64,000 nucleotides of DNA from Butyrivibrio sp. YAB3001 (GTDB lineage: Bacteria > Bacillota > Clostridia > Lachnospirales > Lachnospiraceae): positions 492,833-556,832 of the forward strand of contig NZ_FOKR01000002.1 in NCBI RefSeq assembly GCF_900112195.1, written 5' to 3'. The notes under the pieces are model-generated. The model was given only the letters and a program-made list of their open reading frames with translations, was not told where the DNA came from and searched no databases. This document shows, in pieces, positions 18,524 to 28,062 of this stretch; within the stretch, counting starts at the first letter, position 1, and every line of letters begins with the position of its first letter. The translations under genes were made by a program, and so were the position numbers.

Positions 18524-18540
18524 CGAAGAAAACACGCCCA

Positions 18541-18900
18541 TTATGTCTGATACTTTTGAAGTATTGCGATCAATGTATCATACTTGGGCTTTATTTCGTT
18601 ATACTTCTCTTCATAGCCATCCATGGAACCTGCCCTTAAAATCTCTGTAAGCTCACATACCGGCGTCAAAAAGCCCTTCAGTCCAAGGTTCGCCCCAACG
18701 CCCTTCAAGGTATGAACAGCTTTAAAAGCTTCAGAAACATTTCCCTCAGCCAAAAATTTGGTCAGATCATTCATACTCTGATCATTCAGAAATTTGAACA
18801 TAAATCTGGCAATCAGATCCTCATTGCCCATGAATCTGTCCAAAATCTCATTCCAGTCAACGCCCCATTCAATTAGCTCAGTCTTAAAAGAAGCATCCAT
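18541..18900 (-). CDS. Stand-alone histidine phosphotransfer (HPt) protein
   Basis: 119 residues forming one four-helix HPt domain. The phospho-accepting His lies near residue 63 in AVHTLKGVGANLGL, the canonical HTLKG motif. It would relay phosphate between a hybrid kinase and a response regulator in the cytoplasm; neither partner is adjacent. Only the LytTR regulator 2 kb away is near. It stands alone between the unknown gene and prfA. Confidence 0.88.
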   Translation of the reverse strand: MDASFKTELIEWGVDWNEILDRFMGNEDLIARFMFKFLNDQSMNDLTKFLAEGNVSEAFKAVHTLKGVGANLGLKGFLTPVCELTEILRAGSMDGYEEKYNEIKPKYDTLIAILQKYQT

Positions 18901-19016
18901 AACTCACACCATACCTTTCACGAAAAAAAGTATATATTTTAAGCCATATATTGATTATACAACCAATAAAATTCCGCTTCAATCTAATACGATTACTTTA
19001 TTTTTATTTAAGAGTT

Positions 19017-20084
19017 TTACTCGACCTTACTGAGTTTTTCTGCCTGATCTGCAGCTATCAGGGAATCGATTATCTCATCTATATCGCCATCCATGATCTG
19101 GTCAATCTTGTATAGTGTCAGACCGATTCTGTGATCAGTAACCCGTCCCTGATGGAAATTATAGGTTCTTATCTTCTCAGATCTGTCGCCGCTTCCAACC
19201 TGGCTTCTTCGAAGCTGAGCTTCATCGTTATGCTGTCTTTCTCTTTCAAGCTCATAGAGCTTTGCTCTAAGAACCCTGAGTGCCTTTGCCTTATTCTGCT
19301 GCTGACTCTTTTCATCCTGACAGGAAATAACAATACCCGTCGGAAAATGTGTAAGTCTTACAGCTGAATCAGTGGTATTAACGCACTGTCCACCGTTACC
19401 GGAAGCTCTGAACACATCAAACTTACAGTCATTCATGTCAATTTCAACTTCAACATCCTCAACTTCAGGCATGATTGCCACTGTAATAGCAGATGTATGT
19501 ATTCTTCCGCCTGATTCAGTAGCAGGAATTCTCTGAACTCTGTGAACTCCGCTCTCGTATTTAAGTCTGGAATAAGCGCCATTTCCCTTTATCATAAAGC
19601 TTACCGTTTTGATACCGCCGATTCCGATATCTTCAACGCTCATAGTCTCAACGCGCCAGTTCTGACGCTCGGCATATCTTGTATATACCCTGTACATATC
19701 AGCTGCAAAAAGAGCAGCCTCATCGCCTCCAACTCCGGCTCTGATCTCAACAATAACGTTTTTCTCGTCATTAGGGTCCTTCGGCAAAAGAAGGATCTTA
19801 AGTTCATTTTCCAGTTCCGGTATCCTGTCCTTAGCTTCCTGGAGCTCATCCTTAAGCATTTCTTTCATCTCAGGATCATTTTCTTCATCAAGAAGCTGCA
19901 GGCTATCATCAATTGTCTGCTTGCACTGTTTGTACTTGCTATAACATTCCACCAACGGTTCAAGATTTTTTTGCTCCTTCATTAGCTTGCGAAATCTCTC
20001 CTGATCAGCAATAACAGATGCATCATTTAATTCCATCGTAATATCTTCATATTTACGCAGTATATCTTCAATTCTATCAAACAT
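19017..20084 (-). CDS. prfA: Peptide chain release factor 1
   Basis: 355 residues, normal for RF1. It reads UAA and UAG stops and triggers peptide release. The GGQ catalytic motif is at 231-233 ([13 protein letters not shown]), and the anticodon-like tripeptide PAT at 187-189 ([14 protein letters not shown]) marks RF1 rather than RF2. Gln233 is the residue methylated by PrmC, whose gene lies directly upstream in the same direction (134-base gap). RBS AAGGTGA. Confidence 0.95.
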   Translation of the reverse strand: MFDRIEDILRKYEDITMELNDASVIADQERFRKLMKEQKNLEPLVECYSKYKQCKQTIDDSLQLLDEENDPEMKEMLKDELQEAKDRIPELENELKILLLPKDPNDEKNVIVEIRAGVGGDEAALFAADMYRVYTRYAERQNWRVETMSVEDIGIGGIKTVSFMIKGNGAYSRLKYESGVHRVQRIPATESGGRIHTSAITVAIMPEVEDVEVEIDMNDCKFDVFRASGNGGQCVNTTDSAVRLTHFPTGIVISCQDEKSQQQNKAKALRVLRAKLYELERERQHNDEAQLRRSQVGSGDRSEKIRTYNFHQGRVTDHRIGLTLYKIDQIMDGDIDEIIDSLIAADQAEKLSKVE

Positions 20085-20152
20085 GTTTTTTCACCTTATC
20101 AAAATGATTTTTATAGACACATAATCAGAAACGCACATAGCCTGTATGGAAA

Positions 20153-20182
20153 ATTATACATACATCACTTATAGCATTTCAA
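20153..20182 (-). promoter_or_regulatory. Predicted promoter of prfA
   Basis: Minus-strand TTGAAA (20177-20182), 18-base spacer, TATAAT (20153-20158), 69 bases upstream of prfA, in the gap after prmC. It would let prfA be made independently of the prmC transcript. Confidence 0.5.
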
Positions 20183-20218
20183 AACGTCTGGCAACAGTGT
20201 TACATCATAATTCATAAG

Positions 20219-21067
20219 CTATCGAAAAAAACATGCTCTCACAACTCTGTCATTTCCGCCTAAATCCTTGATTACCTGAATATCATGATAACAACCTGCT
20301 TCTTCAAGCATTTTGACCACTGCATCAGCCTGATCATACCCTATCTCCATAAAAAGATATCCGCTTGAAAGCAAGAATTTCTCTGCATCCTTAACGATTC
20401 TTCTGTAAAATACAAGCCCATCTTCATCGCCATCAAGCGCAAGCCTTGGCTCAAAATCTTTTACCTCAGGCGCCAAAGTCTCAATGACATCAGTTGCTAT
20501 ATATGGCGGATTAGAAACTATAATATCGAACTTGCCTGCCGTTTCTTCAGGGAAAAGATCTGTCTTAACAAATTCACACCTGTCAGACAATCCGAGCTTT
20601 TCAGCATTCCTTCCTGCAACTTCCAAAGCCTTTTCAGATATATCACTGCAAAGAGCTTTCGTATCATTGGAATAGTTTAAAAGGCTAAGAGCTATGCATC
20701 CTGAACCAGTGCAAAGATCCAGTATTCTCATTCCATCTTCGCAAAACCTCATTGCTTCTTCCACAAGAATCTCTGTGTCCTGCTCAGGAATAAGCACATC
20801 CTTGCACACTTCAATATTAAGCCCCATGAAATCCCAGTTCCCGATAATATAAGCAACAGGCTCTCTGTTCATGCGCCTTTCTATTAATTCATCGTAGCGC
20901 GACATCTCTTCATCAGTAACTTCCCGTTCAGGGTGAGTTAAAAGAGTACTGTGATCCGTGCCACATACATATTCTAAAAGGAGCCGGGCATCAAGCTTAG
21001 CTTCTGTGATTCCGGCTCTATTCAACTTATCATATCCAGTTGTATAACAATCTCTGTAATTATTCAT
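20219..21067 (-). CDS. prmC: Release factor glutamine methyltransferase
   Basis: 282 residues. Methylates the GGQ glutamine of RF1 and RF2 using SAM. N-terminal helical domain (1-85), then a class I methyltransferase fold: ILDLCTGSGCIALSL near 115 and the catalytic NPPY motif (VSNPPYIATDV) near 185. Overlaps the upstream DUF1385 gene by 8 bases, and is followed by prfA, its substrate. Confidence 0.94.
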   Translation of the reverse strand: MNNYRDCYTTGYDKLNRAGITEAKLDARLLLEYVCGTDHSTLLTHPEREVTDEEMSRYDELIERRMNREPVAYIIGNWDFMGLNIEVCKDVLIPEQDTEILVEEAMRFCEDGMRILDLCTGSGCIALSLLNYSNDTKALCSDISEKALEVAGRNAEKLGLSDRCEFVKTDLFPEETAGKFDIIVSNPPYIATDVIETLAPEVKDFEPRLALDGDEDGLVFYRRIVKDAEKFLLSSGYLFMEIGYDQADAVVKMLEEAGCYHDIQVIKDLGGNDRVVRACFFR

Positions 21068-22052
21068 TTACTTCTTCATCATCCCTAAGCCAACTGTCGT
21101 CAATCTCGTATCCAAAAGAATCTTTTAAGAATTCCTTCCAGTCAAAAACTGATTCAACTGACTTTATCGCAACCTCTATCATGGAATCATCAGGTTCCTT
21201 GGTAGTTAATCTCTGAAGCCATAAGCCCGGTGCTGAAATAAGTTTTACCAGGAAAAAGTCTGTTCTTCCTGCAAGTCTGATGATTTCATATGATATACCT
21301 GCAATTACAGGAATAAGAACAATTCTCATAAGAATCTTCAGTCCAAAGGAATCTACTCTTATAAAGAAAAATAATATGATACTCACCAGCATAACAAAGA
21401 GTATAAAACTGCTTCCGCATCTCTTATGAAGTCTTGAGCTCTTCCTGACGTTACCAACTGTCAAAGGTCTGCCTTTCTCGATACAGTTGATGCACTTATG
21501 CTCCGCTCCATGATATTGAAACAGACGCCTGATATCCTTCATACATGAAATAAGCAATATATAAAGAATAAAGATCCCAATCCTTATAACACCTTCAATT
21601 ATTGCTATAAGTGACGCATTTCTGATATATTTGCTCAAAAGTTCAGAAAGAAGGTATGGCAATACCATAAACAGACCAATCGCAAATAAAAATGATATTG
21701 CAGTAGTAATAACCATTAAAAATGTATTCTCATGTCCACCTGATACATTTTCAAGTCCTTCATCAAGCTTAGTAGGCTTCTCATCAGCCTCTTCATAAAA
21801 AGTTGATGAATAGTTCAGTGACTTAAGTCCTAAGATAAGAGAATCCAAAAAGACAAAAATTCCTCTTACAAAAGGAATATTCAAAAGCTTACTGCCATAG
21901 GCAATACCATGATACTCGTCAACCTCGACTTCAATCTCCCCATCAGGCTTTCTGACAGCAACTGCATACATATCTTTGTTCTTCATCATTACGCCTTCAA
22001 GAACAGCCTGTCCACCAATTCCTGAATAATGTCTAACCTTACGCCTCTTCAT
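21060..22052 (-). CDS. DUF1385 membrane protein
   Basis: 330 residues. Starts with GGQAVLEGVMMKNKDMYAVAVRKPDGEI, the DUF1385 hallmark, and has about four to five membrane helices between 110 and 270, with YHGAEHKCINCIE and RLHKRCGSSFILFV in between; the His and Cys residues there could bind metal. The family (YqhQ in Bacillus) is of unclear function and is typically found next to prmC and prfA, as here. Confidence 0.88.
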   Translation of the reverse strand: MKRRKVRHYSGIGGQAVLEGVMMKNKDMYAVAVRKPDGEIEVEVDEYHGIAYGSKLLNIPFVRGIFVFLDSLILGLKSLNYSSTFYEEADEKPTKLDEGLENVSGGHENTFLMVITTAISFLFAIGLFMVLPYLLSELLSKYIRNASLIAIIEGVIRIGIFILYILLISCMKDIRRLFQYHGAEHKCINCIEKGRPLTVGNVRKSSRLHKRCGSSFILFVMLVSIILFFFIRVDSFGLKILMRIVLIPVIAGISYEIIRLAGRTDFFLVKLISAPGLWLQRLTTKEPDDSMIEVAIKSVESVFDWKEFLKDSFGYEIDDSWLRDDEEVNE

Positions 22053-22076
22053 TTTTCATACCTCAAATAACAAAAA

Positions 22077-22102
22077 GAGGTCGAGGCTATTGCCTCAACC
22101 TC
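22077..22102 (-). terminator. Intrinsic terminator of rpmE
   Basis: Arms of 11 bases (22077-22087 and 22092-22102, ten pairs plus one G-T/A-C position) around a 4-base loop. On the minus strand a run of five T follows. It separates rpmE from the DUF1385 operon. Confidence 0.8.
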
Positions 22103-22120
22103 TCTGTCTTTTAAACCAAA

Positions 22121-22327
22121 TTACTGATTGTTCATGCCGTATTTCTTATTGAACTTATCAATACGTCCACGAGCAGTTGTAGCCTTCTGCTGACCAGTAT
22201 AGAATGGATGGCACTTTGAGCAGATTTCTACGTGAATCTCACTCTTTGTTGATCCAACTGTGAATGTGTTACCGCAGTTGCAAGTAACAGTTGCCTGATG
22301 GAATTCTGGCTGAATGTCCTGTCTCAT
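22121..22327 (-). CDS. rpmE: 50S ribosomal protein bL31, zinc-binding type
   Basis: 68 residues. Cysteines in CNCG (about 17-19) and CSKC (about 37-40) form the zinc site of the C+ form, so it is the zinc-replete paralog and not YtjA-type. HPFYTGQQK is the family signature. It is monocistronic: its own promoter lies upstream and a terminator downstream. Confidence 0.95.
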   Translation of the reverse strand: MRQDIQPEFHQATVTCNCGNTFTVGSTKSEIHVEICSKCHPFYTGQQKATTARGRIDKFNKKYGMNNQ

Positions 22328-22399
22328 CTTTTCTCACCTCTCTATATACAAAAAATCTTCTAATTAACTATAGTTACCTCTGTTCACAACAGCTATATC

Positions 22400-22428
22400 A
22401 CTATAACATAATTATTTATACTATGCAA
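22400..22428 (-). promoter_or_regulatory. Predicted promoter of rpmE
   Basis: Minus-strand TTGCAT (22423-22428), 17-base spacer, TATAGT (22400-22405), with about 65 bases of leader. GAGAGGTGAG upstream of the ATG is the ribosome binding site. Confidence 0.6.
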
Positions 22429-22521
22429 GCATTTTTTCTTTATTTGGTCATTCAATTAAGTTGAAGAAATCATATTTTCAAGAAAACATAGTATATTTCG
22501 GAGTTTGTCTTATCAACGGCA

Positions 22522-24789
22522 TCAACTGCACTTTTTATTATTTTTTAGCAATACTCTAAGATTTTGGGCAAGATTGTTTTCCTCAGGCGATATTGCATCA
22601 CATCCGGATCTGCCATATTTTATTCTATAATACACCCCAAATACTTTTTGAGCATCTGTTTTATTCTCGTCAGGAACTTTCTCCAAAAAATCAGATAATA
22701 ATCCTCTGTCAACGAAATCATTTTCAGATTTCTTTTTTATGCTCTTTTTTATCTGATCAACATCCATAAGAAATTTTTCTTTTGGACTTCCATATCTGTA
22801 TCGTATTCTCCAAATAATAATATTCCCACTAATTATAAGCGTAATTAAGAGAATAATACATATCGCAACCAAAACCGCTATTTTAATAATTTCTATAGTA
22901 ACAGTCTTCTCTTTTGAGGTATCATCTGCTCCTTTTGAGCTTTCTCCCATATTTACCTGCCCGGGATCACCTGTCTGAATACCTGGAATCCCCGCCTTGT
23001 AATAATCATCTGCATTATCTTTTTCCACCTTAACAACCCGGTGCCAGGTATACTTATCCGAAGTGTTATAGGCCCCCGTAGGCTCAAAAGAAATCCATCC
23101 CACATTCTCAATATATGCCTCAGGCCACAGATGTGCGCATTTGCTGCTTACCTCATAACTTTTCTTAATGTCAAAAGGGAACTCATACCGGTACCCAACC
23201 ACTGCCCTTGCAGGAATCCCTGCACTCCTAAGAAGCATGACCATCGCAGATGTATAATGCACGCAATATCCAGATTGCGTTTGAAAAAGAAAATTATCAG
23301 CTATTTCAGCCATTCCTCTTGCAGTGCTCATATCAGCTTTTACATTCTGGTTTCCTTCGACATTTGTACTATAAGGAAACTGCCTAAGATATACTTCTAT
23401 CGCCTTGCATTTGTCATAATTGCCGGCAAAATCAGATGTTATCTCGGCCGACAGCTCTTTAATGCGATCACTTACACCACTGGTGCTCAGATAATCATCC
23501 ATCTCAGTAGAAGATATTATGTCATTGTACTGTTTCTCGCTCATCATTTGAGCAAGATCAAGGCCGTATATCTCCCATGCATATTCACACATTTGCTGAT
23601 AATTCAATTTTTCTTTTACCACATTATCAGCAGATGATCTAAGAAGTTCTGAAAAATATGTGCTGCCATAATCAAGATCAAGAAAGCCGGCTCTAAGTTC
23701 ATATCCTTTTTTATGCATACTCTTTCCGGCTCTGGTCTCCACATTTTTTCCTTCTGACTGCAGACTAAATGTATTAGCTGGAATTATCTCATCACAAGTA
23801 TCAATATATGCATATTCGATGTTTATCTCGGATATTCGTGAAAACAAAGACGCTGTTTCTTTATCAATACCATTATCATGAAGGAACTGTAAAACCGAGA
23901 CAAAACGGCTTAGGTCAGCGCCATTTCCACCTTCAAGATAAATAACTCTTCGCACCTTCATATTTGTATCCTCATCAGGATTAACAAAAATATGATAAGG
24001 CTTGTCATCCATTGTCAAAACAAGCTGCGTTTTATCATCTTCATTTACCTTGCCACCTGTAACATGTAATGAGCTATAACCTGTTGTATAAGAGCCATTG
24101 TCAAAAAGCATTGATACATAATACGAAATGTCCTCAGCTTTCCGGACCACCCTCTCATAGGCATTCACAGCAGGGGTCCAGTCAATAGGCTCAGTGCTCA
24201 TAGGCATAATAAACATTAACACACCCATGATGGCAAAATAAAAAAACGGAAAACTATTTTGAATCGCAGATAATGAAAGAAGAACAAGACAGATAAACAA
24301 AATCCTGTCAATAGCAGATTCTCCGTTAAATCGTTGATAGAAAAAGCACAAAAAAATCGCTATGGCATCAAGAAGAAAGCTTGAAAAAAGAATTATTCTG
24401 TTCCGAAACGGGATAAACACAAGAACAATTCTAAGAATTGCCGCAATCACAATCGCTACAGGAGCATTTTCCACGATAGAAGTATCTTTTACGAGAAAAA
24501 GCAAGAAAAGCCCGGGAAGAACCGAAAACACAGCGGCTGTGTTTTCATCAACAAATAAACGAAAAACATATTCAAGAGCTGCAAAAAGAACATACAGCCC
24601 CATTATTATCAAAACGAACTCATCCCTTGCAAAAGAAAAAGAGTCTCCTTTTGCGATAAGAAAAATCTCAACACAAACTGCCACTAATGAAAACGCGTAA
24701 ACAAGGATTTTCAGCTCATTAGCAAATAATAAAGTGTTCTTCTCCCTTCCCCGGATCTTCTCTGATGATAATCCAAGTATCCCCATCAT
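22522..24789 (-). CDS. Transglutaminase-like membrane protein (TgpA-like)
   Basis: 755 residues. N-terminal block of about six membrane helices (25-200), a large exported region with a transglutaminase-like cysteine-protease fold, and a final helix near 645 followed by a cytoplasmic tail. The catalytic Cys is in QSGYCVHYTSAMVMLLRSAGIPARAVVGY, the His in CAHLWPEAYI and the acidic residue in WISFEPTGAY. Such proteins sit with DUF58 and MoxR genes in many bacteria, as here; substrates are unknown. The start overlaps the DUF58 gene by 71 bases, but no later start would keep the first membrane helix. Confidence 0.87.
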   Translation of the reverse strand: MMGILGLSSEKIRGREKNTLLFANELKILVYAFSLVAVCVEIFLIAKGDSFSFARDEFVLIIMGLYVLFAALEYVFRLFVDENTAAVFSVLPGLFLLFLVKDTSIVENAPVAIVIAAILRIVLVFIPFRNRIILFSSFLLDAIAIFLCFFYQRFNGESAIDRILFICLVLLSLSAIQNSFPFFYFAIMGVLMFIMPMSTEPIDWTPAVNAYERVVRKAEDISYYVSMLFDNGSYTTGYSSLHVTGGKVNEDDKTQLVLTMDDKPYHIFVNPDEDTNMKVRRVIYLEGGNGADLSRFVSVLQFLHDNGIDKETASLFSRISEINIEYAYIDTCDEIIPANTFSLQSEGKNVETRAGKSMHKKGYELRAGFLDLDYGSTYFSELLRSSADNVVKEKLNYQQMCEYAWEIYGLDLAQMMSEKQYNDIISSTEMDDYLSTSGVSDRIKELSAEITSDFAGNYDKCKAIEVYLRQFPYSTNVEGNQNVKADMSTARGMAEIADNFLFQTQSGYCVHYTSAMVMLLRSAGIPARAVVGYRYEFPFDIKKSYEVSSKCAHLWPEAYIENVGWISFEPTGAYNTSDKYTWHRVVKVEKDNADDYYKAGIPGIQTGDPGQVNMGESSKGADDTSKEKTVTIEIIKIAVLVAICIILLITLIISGNIIIWRIRYRYGSPKEKFLMDVDQIKKSIKKKSENDFVDRGLLSDFLEKVPDENKTDAQKVFGVYYRIKYGRSGCDAISPEENNLAQNLRVLLKNNKKCS

Positions 24790-25786
24790 GTTGACCTATC
24801 CTCCGACTATCAACTAAATCATGGATTTCTTTTTCATCCTCTTTGGTGCTGTAAAAAATACTATCTGCGACAATAGAATAGAATTCAAGAAAACTGTTAT
24901 AGGAATCAACAACAGACTCTCTCACTTTACCTGAAGGATATACCATTTTAACCGGTACACTTTGTTTGGCAAAATGCCATGCCGCAGAGATCACAAACTC
25001 AAGAAAGTAATCTCTTTTCTTTAAAAAAGCAGAATCCTGCTCACATTCCGGAACATTAACCGCATCCATTAAAACCGTCACGGTTCTGTTTTCCATTCTG
25101 TCGGGAACTCTTACCATGAGTTCAGAAAGTCTTGCCGATACTTTCCAGTTTATGGATGATAAGCTGTCACCTCTCTGATATGCCCTGATATTGCTTCCCG
25201 GAATATTCTCAAAGAGCCTGTCACTCTTAAGACCTGAATTATTAAAAAGATTTTCAAGGTCAAGCACCCTGTCTGCCACATCGATTATTCTTGGACTCAC
25301 AATTGCTCTGAATGAATAAGGCACTAAAAGAATGACTTCAAATATATGAAATGGGTCCTCAAAAGATACCTTTTCTATCCCCACCTCATAGGCGCCGGCG
25401 TAAATGCAGTTTATACCTGACAACAATTCTTTTTTCTCATGAATGCTTAAAGATACTTCTCTTCCATCATCTATCTCGTAGAGGCTGCATCTGTCTTTAT
25501 ACAGCCAAAGCTTCATCCGATGAATAGGCAAAATACCTGCATTTTCTATCAAAGCCCTGTATCTATGGTCTTCTCCCTTGGTAAGCCTGTGCACTTCCAC
25601 ATCCTGATATATGCGAAGAAATTTATAATTCAAAAAAATGTACAACACAGATAACGGAACGAGAAGAATCATAGAATATAAGGGAGCATACGAAACAGGT
25701 CCGCCATAAAAACTGGCAAACACTATAAAAAACACCAGCACAGACAAATATATGAACAGTCCTTTTTTATGAACAGTAATATTCAT
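24719..25786 (-). CDS. DUF58 protein
   Basis: 355 residues. Two N-terminal membrane helices (about 10-50), then a DUF58/von Willebrand A-like region with the signature RAYQRGDSLSSINWKVSARLSE near 200 and TVLMDAVN near 245. DUF58 proteins are thought to be chaperone or scaffold partners of MoxR ATPases. Its ATG overlaps the MoxR stop by 4 bases (ATGA), so the three genes are one translationally linked unit. Confidence 0.88.
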   Translation of the reverse strand: MNITVHKKGLFIYLSVLVFFIVFASFYGGPVSYAPLYSMILLVPLSVLYIFLNYKFLRIYQDVEVHRLTKGEDHRYRALIENAGILPIHRMKLWLYKDRCSLYEIDDGREVSLSIHEKKELLSGINCIYAGAYEVGIEKVSFEDPFHIFEVILLVPYSFRAIVSPRIIDVADRVLDLENLFNNSGLKSDRLFENIPGSNIRAYQRGDSLSSINWKVSARLSELMVRVPDRMENRTVTVLMDAVNVPECEQDSAFLKKRDYFLEFVISAAWHFAKQSVPVKMVYPSGKVRESVVDSYNSFLEFYSIVADSIFYSTKEDEKEIHDLVDSRRIGQHDGDTWIIIREDPGKGEEHFIIC

Positions 25787-26703
25787 GGCACAATTACTTT
25801 CTGCAAAATCTTTTTAACAAGATCTTCTTTAGTAACACTGCTAAGTCTCGCCTCAGTAGTCAGAATAAATCTGTGAGGAAGGGTGATGACAGCTGAATTT
25901 GCTATATCCTCCGGAATGCAATAATCCCTGCCATCCATATATGCCAGCGCCTGAGCGCATCTTAGCAGAGAAAGTAACGCTCTAGGTGACGCTCCAACAG
26001 CTATTTCAGCAAGTTTTCGCGATGCATCAACGATATTTACCGCATAAGATACAAGTTTCTCATCCACTTTTACTTCTTTGACCTTTTCGCGCATCGAAAG
26101 AATATCGCTTCCGCTTAACACCGAATGAGTTTCATCATGAAGATTTCCGTCCAAAAATCTTTTTGCCATGTCATTAGAAGCAGAAAGATCAGGATATCCA
26201 ACAGATAATTTACACATAAATCTGTCAAGCTGAGCTTCAGGAAGCGGATAGGTTCCTGCCATATCTGCTGGATTCTGTGTGCCAATCACGATAAAAGGTT
26301 CAGGAACAGGTATTTCTTTTCCATCGATTGTAACCTTATGCTCTTCCATTACTTCCAAAAGAGCAGATTGTGTCTTCGGCGATGTTCTGTTTAGCTCATC
26401 AACCAGCACAATATTGCTTACAACCGGTCCCTTTACCACTTCAAAAGTTTTGTTTTCTGAATTATAAATTGAAAGTCCTGTGATGTCAGAAGGTGTAAGA
26501 TCAGGCGTACACTGAATTCTGGCAAAAGAAAGTGATAACGAATCTGCCAATGCCTTGGCAATAGATGTTTTTCCAACACCGGGCACATCCTCCAAAAGAA
26601 CGTGACCATCTGATAAAAGGGCAGCAATGATCTTATCTATTACCTGCCCTTTTCCTATAATTCTCTGCTCCATACTCTCTTTGAGTTTAAGCACATCCCC
26701 CAT
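25783..26703 (-). CDS. MoxR-family AAA+ ATPase
   Basis: 306 residues. Walker A DVPGVGKTS near 40, Walker B VLVDELNRTSPKTQSALLEVMEE near 100, and GTQNPADMAGTYPLPEAQLDRF (sensor and arginine-finger region). GGGGGAAG just before the ATG at 26703 fixes the start; a longer frame to 26730 lacks support. MoxR proteins act in maturation of envelope or metal-containing complexes. First gene of the MoxR-DUF58-transglutaminase operon. Confidence 0.92.
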   Translation of the reverse strand: MGDVLKLKESMEQRIIGKGQVIDKIIAALLSDGHVLLEDVPGVGKTSIAKALADSLSLSFARIQCTPDLTPSDITGLSIYNSENKTFEVVKGPVVSNIVLVDELNRTSPKTQSALLEVMEEHKVTIDGKEIPVPEPFIVIGTQNPADMAGTYPLPEAQLDRFMCKLSVGYPDLSASNDMAKRFLDGNLHDETHSVLSGSDILSMREKVKEVKVDEKLVSYAVNIVDASRKLAEIAVGASPRALLSLLRCAQALAYMDGRDYCIPEDIANSAVITLPHRFILTTEARLSSVTKEDLVKKILQKVIVP

Positions 26704-26858
26704 GATACTTCCCCCACTTGAAGTAATCAAAAATATTTATATATCACAGTGAGCAAACCATACTAATGAATCATTTCCACTCTAAATGTGCAGCATAGTG
26801 CGCATTTCTATCCAAGCAGTATCCATAAGCATTCTGCTCACCAAACTCCCCACAAAAT

Positions 26859-28052
26859 TTAGTCAAGTCTTACAGCAAACATAACAAAGTTCAATTGATC
26901 AGATGATGTGCAGGTAGATAATGTCACAAGCTTATCTGTGATGCCTGGCTCAATACCTGTATCAATATATGTCTTGTATTCCACAGTGTTGAGAAGGTCT
27001 CTTATCTTGCTCTCTTCAACCTTATTACCTACAACACTGTATATTTCGGAAGACTTGGAAATATCCATATATGCAAAAATCTGATATCTGTATTCGCCAT
27101 CATTTGTAATAATTCTGAAATACTTATGATTTGCCAGATATCCTGCATTATTTTTGTAATTCTTAAAAGCACCGAACATAGAATAATCTTTCATATTATG
27201 TCCGTATACTATAGAGTTGAAATCCGAAAAATCAAGAGATGATCTGTAATCAAGGAATATTGAACCTGTTACAGAATTTGCTCCTGTATAATCCTTAGCC
27301 AGATACTTTGTATTGTCACCGGAATACATGATAGGATAACTCAAAAGTTCATCCTCGAACCAAAGCCAGCCAATTGCTTCCGGATATACTGCTGAAACAC
27401 TGGCAAGTTGCTCCTTTGCATCTGCGCTGGATTTCAAGCTTGTGCTACTATTGCTCACAGTAGTAGATGCTGATGATGTTTTTGTCGTGCTGCTATTTTT
27501 CTCAGTTTCACTTGCAGCTTTTGTAGAATCTGTACTTTCACTCTTATTATTACTTGCTATAGTACTTGTTTTATCCGTAACAGTTTGATCTGCTTTTGTA
27601 TTTTTCTCACTTACTGTTTCGGAATTATTTGAAGTATTTGTATTTCCAGAGCTTTCCTTTGCAGAACTTGCAGTTTCATTAGAAGTTCCTTCTGATTCTG
27701 CAACCTCTTCCTGCTTTTCTGAATCCTCGGCATCTGCCACATCTTTTTCTTCAGATGCGCCTGTTACCACTGATTCATCCAGCTGTGTTTCTACTATTGT
27801 ATTTCCTGTATCTTGTGGAATATCTGAGACTTTATCTTCGTTATGAACATGCCCAATTAAAAAACGAATTCCAAATATCAGTAGTATCACCAAAGCAAGA
27901 GCCGGAATTACATATTTAATCTTTTTTCGAAGAAATGAAATCAAACTGATTATAAAGATAATAAAAACTTCAAAATAAACTATATATGGAACGATTTTAC
28001 TATGTTTCGAATTGAAATCTTTGATTTTTAAAATAAAACTATTCTTATCCAT
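26859..28052 (-). CDS. Class B-like sortase with long Ser/Thr-rich stalk
   Basis: 397 residues. Two hydrophobic segments (about 22-42 and 48-68) anchor the protein; a low-complexity region rich in Ser, Thr, Glu and Asn (about 75-210) forms a stalk; the sortase domain is C-terminal. Catalytic His is in IVYGHNM, catalytic Cys in TLSTCTSSDQ, and the Arg is near the end (FAVRLD). Sortases cleave a sorting motif and join proteins to the cell wall or to pilins. The ATG at 28052 follows the sdaAA stop by 10 bases; a TTG two codons earlier is possible. No clear sortase substrate is in the window. Confidence 0.87.
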   Translation of the reverse strand: MDKNSFILKIKDFNSKHSKIVPYIVYFEVFIIFIISLISFLRKKIKYVIPALALVILLIFGIRFLIGHVHNEDKVSDIPQDTGNTIVETQLDESVVTGASEEKDVADAEDSEKQEEVAESEGTSNETASSAKESSGNTNTSNNSETVSEKNTKADQTVTDKTSTIASNNKSESTDSTKAASETEKNSSTTKTSSASTTVSNSSTSLKSSADAKEQLASVSAVYPEAIGWLWFEDELLSYPIMYSGDNTKYLAKDYTGANSVTGSIFLDYRSSLDFSDFNSIVYGHNMKDYSMFGAFKNYKNNAGYLANHKYFRIITNDGEYRYQIFAYMDISKSSEIYSVVGNKVEESKIRDLLNTVEYKTYIDTGIEPGITDKLVTLSTCTSSDQLNFVMFAVRLD

Positions 28053-28062
28053 TGTCAAGTAA

